Of a stretch of DNA of 47,765 nt, positions 40,999-47,765 are shown in pieces; position 1 is the stretch's first letter; the number at the start of each line of letters is the position of its first letter. The DNA comes from Candidatus Avelusimicrobium fimicolum. Its GTDB lineage: Bacteria; Elusimicrobiota; Elusimicrobia; Elusimicrobiales; Elusimicrobiaceae. The position numbers and the translations under genes were made by a program. The stretch is taken from assembly GCA_900541355.1 (NCBI GenBank), contig UQJU01000008.1, forward strand, positions 1-47,765. The letters run 5' to 3'. The notes beneath the pieces are model-generated. The model saw only the letters and a list, made by a program, of their open reading frames with translations, did no database searches and was not told the DNA's origin.

Positions 40999-43900
40999 TT
41001 ACTTCTTTTCTTCCGGAGCCGGGGAAGCCGTTTGGGTCGGCATCGGCATAAAGCCGGACGGGGTTCCGTAGGGTGTGCCCTGTTGGGGGGTAAACCAATT
41101 ATATGTTTGCCCAAACGCCTGGCCGTAGGAACCAAAAACTCCCTTGGTTAACCCAAATGCACCCGTAGGAATTTGCTTGGGGAATAAGCCAATACTAGGC
41201 GCGGCTAATCCCATACTAAGCCCGATAGAGGTAAGCGGCATCCACAGCGAGGTCCTCGGCACATCTGCGCGGGCCTCAATTCCGGCTTTGATATGTCCGT
41301 CCGTATAATGGCTGACCATTAACGGCACGGCGGCCAAACCCGTTTGGGAGAGTGAAAACACCGTCATTGCCGTAGTAGCGGCCTTATCGCGTACAACAGC
41401 GGCTTCGGCTGCGGCAAGGCCTTTTGTGCGGGCGGCCACATATCCACCGCGAACCACGTTCATATTGGCCAATTTCTGCAAAGATTGCGTTACGTTGGCC
41501 GTACCCATACCAACCAAAGCAATACCCAAGAAACCGGGGCTTGTAAAACCGTCAAAGCCGAAGGTCATCATTGTAGCGCCGCCCAAAATGTTCATTCCGT
41601 AAGAAAGTTTCAGCATACGCTGATATTCCAAACCGGGGCGGAGCGGGTCTTTTAACGCACCCAAGAGTGATTTGGCACGCAAGCGCACCAAAAGCGGGAA
41701 GGCTACTACCGTGCCGCTTGTAACCAAGGCTACCCAGTTATTGCGGTTATCCTCGTGAATATTATTGTTAATCCAGTCAAATCCTTTTACCGACGGACGG
41801 ATTAACTGGTTGGCCGCTTTGTTAAAGGTAGCGGCTTCAAAGCCCGTGAAGGTAAAGGCAGCAGCCGTCAGCGGCAGGAGTTCTTTACTGGCTAAAATCC
41901 GCAAGGAACCCCATGTTTCGCCCCATCCGTCTCGCATAAGGGTACGGGTATTCTGCCAGGCATTTGTCAGGGCCGGATAGAAACCGCCGCGCAAAGCCAC
42001 GGGTTTAAATTTCATAAACCCGGCCACCTTGCCGATATTGGGGTCAATGCGCGAGAAATACAAACTGCCGAAGGACAACGCGGAAATCGTGCCCAACACC
42101 GGGAACGCAAGCGAAAAGTCCGTCGCGCCCGGGGCAAAAGTATTGGCTAAAATAGGGGGCAGTAACATTACCATAGAACCCATATTTTTAAACGCCATAC
42201 TGGTAAGCAGGGAACCGCCGCCGCCAATGCGGTCAATTAACAGGTTAAGCCCGGAGCGGTTTAAAGCGGAGGACAAACCAATGGCCGCGCCAGATACAAA
42301 CAACGGCCAAATGGGGGGCAAATTATCCTCATTTACCTTACCGCCAAAGCCGGACACCCCCGCAAACAAGAGGCCGCCAAAGGCCGTCCCCAAGGCAATT
42401 TTAACGGTTTTTAACGCACCGATTTTCATTACCAGCGGAGAAAACACCGGCGTCAGCAAAGACGGGATATACGGCAATGCAAGAGAAATCATTGTTTTAT
42501 CCGTCTCTGTAATACGGTCTCCGTAAATATTTTCAAGAGGGGCAATTAAACTGGACGAAGCGGAACTCAAACTAAGCCCGGTGGCAATATAGAGTGGCAC
42601 AAGTTTGCTGGGTGTACCCTTGACGGTCAGGTCAAAGCGCATACCCGCAGGGGCTTGGCGAACAATGTCCATAAACGGCTTTAACTGCGTTTTGCGCACC
42701 CCATAAGAGAAAGGGGAAAGCCCCGTCAGCAACTGACCGCCACGGTAGAAATTTACCGAGCCGGACGGGCCTAACACCATTTGCGCATCTTTCAAGCCCA
42801 AATAGGTATCAGCCTTTAAGGTAAGCGGCACAGAAACAAGTCCGCCCGCTTCCGTCCGGCGGAAAACCGGAATTGAGTGCGCATACATATCTTCTTTACT
42901 GCGTGTTAAAATGTTTTTAAACGACCATTTGCCCGTTTCCGCCTTTTGTGCCCGGAACAAATTCCAACGGTTTACAAAGGGGCTCTTTAAGGAATTAAAG
43001 AAGCCGGGTTTTCCGGTGGAGGTCAGTTTCAGTTCAAAGGGAGAAGTTAAATTGGCGCGTTCTGCGGCCGCCGCAAAAGCGGAAATTTGGGAATCCGCCA
43101 ATGTCAATTTAAAGTTACCGGGAGTAGTTACGCTTGATAAATCGGTACCAAAACCAAACTTCACCCCCGACTTGCCTTGCGTAAATATCGCACGCTGATA
43201 ACCTGCCTTCTTCGCACCGCCAAAGCCGGACGCCACATATACATTAAGCGGCAACTCCGCCGGAGCGGCTCCGTCCTCCACCAGCACACTTGTACCCAAG
43301 GAGGCTACCTTTTGTTTTTTGGCCGGAGCGGCTTTTTCCGCCACAATGCCTGCCAAAGAGGTGGGAGCCTTAACAGAAGCATCCCCATTAAGCGCGTGCA
43401 TAAGGGCCTGGCCGATTTTGCCATAGGTTTCTTCGGTTAAAAAGAGTTTATCCGCATCCATAGTTTGGGCCAAATTGCTCATAAAGGCCTTTTTATAGGA
43501 ACCGCGCGAGAACTTCCGTTTGAACCAACTCTTGGCGGCATATTGCGCGTTTGTTTTTTGAATCGTTTGGGTAAGCAAGTTTGTAACATAGGCCGTTTGT
43601 TGGGCAGTAGGCGCACCACCCAAAGTTGCGGATAATAAACTGTTAAGGGCCACTCCGTCCGGCTGTCCATTGGAAAGAAGCGGACGACGTTCAAAAGAGG
43701 CTATATTTTCGGGTACTTTTACCGTTTTTAAATTCTTTACTTCCGCCGCCAAAGAGGCCGTTTCGCCCGGCTTATAGCCCGGCAAAGCGCCCAACTGGGA
43801 AATTTCTTTGGCTAACATTTGGCGGTAGGCACCGTCCGCGCTTACCGTGGTTAATTTGGCTAATGTGCCGCGGTTGGCAAACGCGGTATTGGCACGCTGG

Positions 43901-46143
43901 GTGGCTGCGGCTAACGAGGCGTTAAGGCTGGCCACTTCGCCCTCGTTTAACACCGTGGGGTGTACCGCCGCCGGCTTTCCGACGGACAACACACCAACTT
44001 CGGCAGAAAATTTTAAATTGGAAGCCACTAATTTAGAGGCCGCCGGCACAAATCCGCCCGGCACTTTTAACAGTTCCGCTGTGGTGGGCACGGTGGCAAA
44101 TTGCGGCAACTGCGCGAGCACAACCGGCTCCAACCCCTTGCGCAAGCGCACCGGGATATTGCGCATCGTGCGCAACGGTTTTACCACATTAAAGCGGCGG
44201 AGCATCATCGCGCGTTGGGTTACGGTCGCACCCGAGCGGGCCATATTCATCGCCTTGTACATAGCACGGCCCAAGTTGGCTCCCTTTAAGGCAAGTTTGG
44301 AAATATCCACCAAACACCATACCAAAATGGCAATATCGGCATATTGCGCAGCCTTCAACCACCAGTTGGTGCGGTCCTGACGGACACGCTTGGCATTATA
44401 AGCGGCACTTCCGCGGCTGTAAGCGGAAATAGCATAGCCCGGTCTGGGAGCGCGCTTCTTGGCGGAAGAAGCATACACTTTATATAATTTTTGGTCTAAA
44501 AGCAGTTCACTTTCCGCGCTCAAATCGCCCATACTTTGCTTAAACAAATGCCGTGCCACGGCGGCAGAGGCGGAAAGACCTGTAATTGCAAGATATTGGT
44601 TAAAAAGGGCGCGGCGGGATTCCCAACCTTTACGGTTTTGAGAAGCCTGTTGGGGGGTAATCTGTACACTGCGTCCAAAGGAATCTAAATACGCACCAGG
44701 CTGTAAATAATTGCCTTGCGGGGTATAATTTTCCGCGCCGCTTTTACCACTATGCAAAGCACCCGCCAGGAACGGCACAATACCCGTGCAGGCCATTTTA
44801 TATTCATTTTTAAGCGTTACGGTTTTGGAAACATATACAACGCAGCGGTCCACCCCAAATTCTTTAAGAATTGCCAAACTTTCTTTACTGCCCTCCGTTG
44901 CCAACAATAAGGCCAAATCTTCCCACGCGTTACCAAAAGCGGCGGTGTTGGATACGTCCTTTGTCAACGGATAAACGGCATATTTGGAAACCTCGCCCAA
45001 ATACTGCCCGTTAATATTTTTAAGCACATCTACGGCAGTCGTTACACTGAACAAATCTAAATGGGAAATATCCCGCTCTTTCTCGGTGGCGGAATGAATA
45101 AACCCGCGCAAAACGCCGTATTGCTTCATTGCCAAGAGAGCGCTTGCACCCGCCAGAAGCACCGGTACAGAGTATGCGCCCGCGCGCTGCTTCTCCATAA
45201 AGTTTTCCACTAATTGGGCATCGTGCACAGACGACCCCACCATACCAAGCCCCACTACCGCCGTCAGCGGGAAGGAACAGTCTTTATCACACTTGGCTGA
45301 TTTTAAGGCATTCGTATATAAGGAGTGCAAGGTTTGCTTTTGTTGGGGGGTAAAAAAGGATTTTCCGTCGCGGGTGCGCAAAGGCAACACACGCAGGGAC
45401 AAGGTCATTAACTTACGTTTGGCAAAGGGTGCTTTATCCTTTAAAACAAACAAATCTTTAACGGCTTGGAAAATTTGCTTTTCCAACTGAGCCAAAGAGT
45501 CCGCCTGCGCCTGGTTAAAAATCTTCTCGGCCTGTGCATTGCGTTTTTTGCTCCAAGCGTTTAATTGGGCAACGGAATCCTGCTGCCACTTATTAATGAG
45601 GGCTTCATTTCCTTTGCGCCACTCTTCCACTTGGGCCGTATCGTATTTGCCGGAGTCAATCATTTGGTTGGCTTGGGCCTTTAAATCCGCCTTGGCTTGG
45701 GCGGCGCGCTCGTTTACTTGGGCAAGTTGGGCTTTCTTCTGTGCGGCAGTATCTTTGGTCAGTTCCGTTTTAAAGGTGGCAAAAGCATCTTTGGCAGTTT
45801 TGGAGGAAAAGGTACTATTCGGATTTAATAAACCGTCTATCTGGATTAAACGGGCTTTGTCTTTATCACTTAGGCGGCCTTGGTCAATTTTATAGACTTG
45901 CTGTTGCAGGCGTTTTTCTTGTTCAATGCGGGGTAAAGAGGTGCTTTCTCGGGTGGAAACGGCTTCAAAAGTTCTTTGGTTTAGGGATTTATCTAATGCT
46001 TCTTTTTGCTTTTCATTTAACTTAAAGCGGGGCTTTGATACTTGCGCCATTGCCGGGGAAGCAATATGGATAAAAAAACAAAAGGCAACAAACAAACAGG
46101 TAAAGCGTTTTAACAAATCAGCCAAAGCAGATAAATTATTCAT
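40999..46143 (-). CDS. Giant exported protein with MFS-like C-terminal half
   Basis: 1714 residues. An N-terminal signal peptide or anchor ends ...HIASPAMA (Ala33). Residues about 40-250 are charged, Gln/Ala/Lys-rich coiled coil. A helical, alternately hydrophobic middle (about 250-620) ends with a likely membrane segment YADIAILVWCLVDISKLAL. Residues about 650-1175 are mixed and partly low-complexity, with a repeated K/R-rich region (KSWFKRKFSRGSYKKAF). From about 1178 to 1640 come ten to twelve hydrophobic helices (LYIATGLSLSSASSSLIAPL; PYIPSLLTPVFSPLVMKIG onward) in the spacing of a major-facilitator transporter. The end is Pro/Gln/Gly-rich. I know of no named family with this layout. It could be a transporter with a huge periplasmic arm. 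Single gene, with the TAGG motif upstream. Confidence 0.72.
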   Translation of the reverse strand: MNNLSALADLLKRFTCLFVAFCFFIHIASPAMAQVSKPRFKLNEKQKEALDKSLNQRTFEAVSTRESTSLPRIEQEKRLQQQVYKIDQGRLSDKDKARLIQIDGLLNPNSTFSSKTAKDAFATFKTELTKDTAAQKKAQLAQVNERAAQAKADLKAQANQMIDSGKYDTAQVEEWRKGNEALINKWQQDSVAQLNAWSKKRNAQAEKIFNQAQADSLAQLEKQIFQAVKDLFVLKDKAPFAKRKLMTLSLRVLPLRTRDGKSFFTPQQKQTLHSLYTNALKSAKCDKDCSFPLTAVVGLGMVGSSVHDAQLVENFMEKQRAGAYSVPVLLAGASALLAMKQYGVLRGFIHSATEKERDISHLDLFSVTTAVDVLKNINGQYLGEVSKYAVYPLTKDVSNTAAFGNAWEDLALLLATEGSKESLAILKEFGVDRCVVYVSKTVTLKNEYKMACTGIVPFLAGALHSGKSGAENYTPQGNYLQPGAYLDSFGRSVQITPQQASQNRKGWESRRALFNQYLAITGLSASAAVARHLFKQSMGDLSAESELLLDQKLYKVYASSAKKRAPRPGYAISAYSRGSAAYNAKRVRQDRTNWWLKAAQYADIAILVWCLVDISKLALKGANLGRAMYKAMNMARSGATVTQRAMMLRRFNVVKPLRTMRNIPVRLRKGLEPVVLAQLPQFATVPTTAELLKVPGGFVPAASKLVASNLKFSAEVGVLSVGKPAAVHPTVLNEGEVASLNASLAAATQRANTAFANRGTLAKLTTVSADGAYRQMLAKEISQLGALPGYKPGETASLAAEVKNLKTVKVPENIASFERRPLLSNGQPDGVALNSLLSATLGGAPTAQQTAYVTNLLTQTIQKTNAQYAAKSWFKRKFSRGSYKKAFMSNLAQTMDADKLFLTEETYGKIGQALMHALNGDASVKAPTSLAGIVAEKAAPAKKQKVASLGTSVLVEDGAAPAELPLNVYVASGFGGAKKAGYQRAIFTQGKSGVKFGFGTDLSSVTTPGNFKLTLADSQISAFAAAAERANLTSPFELKLTSTGKPGFFNSLKSPFVNRWNLFRAQKAETGKWSFKNILTRSKEDMYAHSIPVFRRTEAGGLVSVPLTLKADTYLGLKDAQMVLGPSGSVNFYRGGQLLTGLSPFSYGVRKTQLKPFMDIVRQAPAGMRFDLTVKGTPSKLVPLYIATGLSLSSASSSLIAPLENIYGDRITETDKTMISLALPYIPSLLTPVFSPLVMKIGALKTVKIALGTAFGGLLFAGVSGFGGKVNEDNLPPIWPLFVSGAAIGLSSALNRSGLNLLIDRIGGGGSLLTSMAFKNMGSMVMLLPPILANTFAPGATDFSLAFPVLGTISALSFGSLYFSRIDPNIGKVAGFMKFKPVALRGGFYPALTNAWQNTRTLMRDGWGETWGSLRILASKELLPLTAAAFTFTGFEAATFNKAANQLIRPSVKGFDWINNNIHEDNRNNWVALVTSGTVVAFPLLVRLRAKSLLGALKDPLRPGLEYQRMLKLSYGMNILGGATMMTFGFDGFTSPGFLGIALVGMGTANVTQSLQKLANMNVVRGGYVAARTKGLAAAEAAVVRDKAATTAMTVFSLSQTGLAAVPLMVSHYTDGHIKAGIEARADVPRTSLWMPLTSIGLSMGLAAPSIGLFPKQIPTGAFGLTKGVFGSYGQAFGQTYNWFTPQQGTPYGTPSGFMPMPTQTASPAPEEKK

Positions 46144-46220
46144 AAATAGAAAATTCCCTTAATTAAGAAGATAAAAATTAGACATCCTTTTTATATTGTC
46201 CAACAAAACAGTTTTTTTCG

Positions 46221-46237
46221 CAAGGGCCAAAAGACCC
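46221..46237 (-). promoter_or_regulatory. TAGGYCYTTTGRCCCTG-type motif
   Basis: On the minus strand GGGTCTTTTGGCCCTTG, 77 bases before the ATG of the giant protein. It is the least perfect of the four sites (GGG for TAGG). Confidence 0.45.
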
Positions 46238-46298
46238 AAAATATTATTAATTATTTTATACTATTTTATTTTTCCCAATACACCCCGGGGGAATTTTG

Positions 46299-46304
46299 TA
46301 TAAT
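46299..46304 (+). promoter_or_regulatory. Possible -10 box for pfp
   Basis: TATAAT preceded by TTTTG, 36 bases before the pfp ATG. The -35 region is not clear. Confidence 0.4.
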
Positions 46305-46339
46305 AAAGGTAAAGATTTTATCTTAACAGGAGAAGAGTA

Positions 46340-47765
46340 ATGCCTACTAAACATACCGCTAAAAGCGTTTGTTCTCATCTTCAAAAGCACCGCTGCAAAT
46401 ACCAGCCTGTGCTTCCCAACATCCTCAAAAAAGGCCCCGCGGCCGTAAAACCCAAATTGGGTAAAGCGACCAAAAGCGTAGCCGACCAAGCCGCCGTAAA
46501 ACGGATTTTCCCCAACACCTACGGCTTGCCTGAAATTACTTTTGTAAAAGGCACCAATACCGCCGCCTGCAAAAAGGCCGTGCGCGTGGGCGTGGTTCTT
46601 TCCGGCGGTCAAGCCCCGGGCGGACACAACGTCATCGGCGGTTTGCTGGACGGTCTTAAAAAAGCCAACTCCAAAAATAAACTTTTTGGTTTCTTGGGCG
46701 GCCCCAGCGGCATCGTAGAAAACAAATTTATTGAAATTACCCCGGCCTTGATGAAAGACTACCGCAATACCGGCGGTTTTGACCTTATCCAATCCGGCCG
46801 CACCAAAATTGAAACGGACGAACAATTAAAAGCCGCCAAAGACAATCTGTTGGCAAACAAAATGGACGCACTCGTAGTGGTGGGGGGCGACGACTCCAAT
46901 ACCAACGCCTGCGTAATTGCCGAATATTTAAAACAACAGGGTGTGGATATTTCCGTTATCGGTGTGCCCAAGACGATTGACGGCGACCTCAAAAACAAAC
47001 AAATTGAAACCTCTTTCGGTTTTGATACCGCTACCAAAATTTATGCGGAACTCGTGGGCAATATTGAACGCGACGTCAATTCCGCACGCAAATATTGGCA
47101 CTTTGTCCGCCTGATGGGCAGAAGCGCCTCCCACATTACGTTGGAAGTAGCCTTTAAAACGCATCCCAACGCAGTTCTTATCGGCGAAGAAGTATTGGCT
47201 AAAAAAATGACGCTCGGCCAAGTTGTGGACGATTTGGCTAAACTCATTGCCAAACGCGCCAAAGCGGGCAAAAACTACGGTGTGGTATTAGTGCCGGAAG
47301 GATTAATTGAATTTATCCCGGAAATGAAAGAACTCATCAGCGCGCTTAACGACTCGCTGGCCGACCACGAAGCCGAACTGGCCAAGATGTCCTCCATCAC
47401 GGAAAAGAAAGCGTTTATCATCTCCAAACTGCCCGCCAAACTGGCCGGCCTGATGCAGTCCCTGCCGGCCGGCATCGCCAGCCAGCTGATGCTGGACCGC
47501 GATCCGCACGGCAACGTACAGGTGTCGCTGATTGAAACCGAAAAACTGCTGGTGGAAATGCTGCGCACGAAACTGGCCGAAATGAAAAAAGAAGGCAAGT
47601 ATGACGGCAAGTTCTCCGCCATCACCCACTTCTTCGGCTACGAAGGCCGCTGCGGCGTGCCGTCCACCTTTGACGCCAACTACACCTACGCGCTGGGCTA
47701 CAACGCGGCGGTGCTGGCGCTTAACAAATGCTCCGGCTATCTCTCTTCCGTGCGCAAGCTGACCA
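46340..47765 (+). CDS. pfp: PPi-dependent phosphofructokinase, 3' truncated
   Basis: At least 475 residues; the gene runs off the window end. It interconverts fructose-6-phosphate and fructose-1,6-bisphosphate using pyrophosphate instead of ATP, reversible glycolysis. Features: VGVVLSGGQAPGGHN (about 82-96), VVVGGDDSNTNA (Asp in place of the ATP-enzyme Gly, the mark of PPi use), VPKTIDGDLKN, MGRSASHITLE, VVLVPEGLIEF and GYEGRCG. The N-terminal 70 residues precede the core. The ribosome binding site is AGGAGAAGAG. From about 47340 on, almost all Leu codons are CTG, while before that few are, so the gene may be a mosaic or an assembly join. Confidence 0.94.
   Translation, partial: MPTKHTAKSVCSHLQKHRCKYQPVLPNILKKGPAAVKPKLGKATKSVADQAAVKRIFPNTYGLPEITFVKGTNTAACKKAVRVGVVLSGGQAPGGHNVIGGLLDGLKKANSKNKLFGFLGGPSGIVENKFIEITPALMKDYRNTGGFDLIQSGRTKIETDEQLKAAKDNLLANKMDALVVVGGDDSNTNACVIAEYLKQQGVDISVIGVPKTIDGDLKNKQIETSFGFDTATKIYAELVGNIERDVNSARKYWHFVRLMGRSASHITLEVAFKTHPNAVLIGEEVLAKKMTLGQVVDDLAKLIAKRAKAGKNYGVVLVPEGLIEFIPEMKELISALNDSLADHEAELAKMSSITEKKAFIISKLPAKLAGLMQSLPAGIASQLMLDRDPHGNVQVSLIETEKLLVEMLRTKLAEMKKEGKYDGKFSAITHFFGYEGRCGVPSTFDANYTYALGYNAAVLALNKCSGYLSSVRKLT

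Noticed and set aside
1..47765. CRISPR array or rRNA genes
   Set aside because: No regularly spaced repeats and no rRNA-like stretch; the Cas4-like nuclease stands alone and is better read as a RecB-family protein.

Overview
The window most likely comes from the chromosome of an Elusimicrobiota bacterium, probably a gut lineage. This is inferred from gene content, not from a marker-gene search. The envelope is Gram-negative: there is a Kdo transferase, a heptosyltransferase-like enzyme and an AsmA-like protein. Three separate type IV pilin-like genes lie here without any pilus assembly genes, glycolysis uses a PPi-type phosphofructokinase, and groESL is under a CIRCE element. Most genes are compact, carry AGGAG-type ribosome binding sites and end at strong GC-rich terminators.

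Layout. 1-4.9 kb: AsmA-like protein (5' cut off), waaA and a GT9 enzyme with a duplicated N-terminal domain. 4.9-5.4 kb: a tandem PC4-like protein. 5.5-10.8 kb: a membrane Ser/Thr kinase and PP2C phosphatase pair, then groES-groEL. 10.9-13.6 kb: two secreted proteins, one a degenerate trypsin-like protein, and a Bax-inhibitor-1 family membrane protein. 13.7-17.3 kb: pgk with a triplicated 3' end, hairpin repeats, tRNA-Leu(GAG), secG and two pilins. 17.5-25 kb: two DMT transporters, a HAD phosphatase, a cyclodeaminase-like protein, a helical-repeat protein and a GYF_2 membrane protein. 25-30 kb: pepT, a lipoprotein, a candidate structured RNA, a pilin, a FeoA-FeoB fusion and a ferredoxin. 30.7-37.3 kb: a secreted ankyrin protein with a histone-H1-like tail, then a minus-strand operon of a RecB-like Fe-S nuclease, an LtaS/MdoB-like enzyme and an FGGY kinase. 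37.4-39.4 kb: an AT-rich DUF262/DUF1524 (GmrSD-like) defence gene between perfect 27-bp direct repeats. 39.4-46.1 kb: a secreted helical protein, tRNA-Arg(TCT) and a 1714-residue secreted/MFS-like giant. 46.3 kb to the end: pfp (3' cut off).

The most interesting signals are outside ordinary genes. A 206-nt structured RNA candidate (26928-27133) has mutually exclusive pairing segments. A TAGGYCYTTTGRCCCTG-type motif lies upstream of four genes for exported proteins, always in the gene's orientation. A family of GCAG-loop hairpins sits just past tRNA or other terminators. The 3' ends of pgk and the ferredoxin gene are copied downstream of their own stop codons. The DUF262 gene looks like a recent cargo insertion at a terminator, and codon usage in pfp changes abruptly near 47.34 kb.
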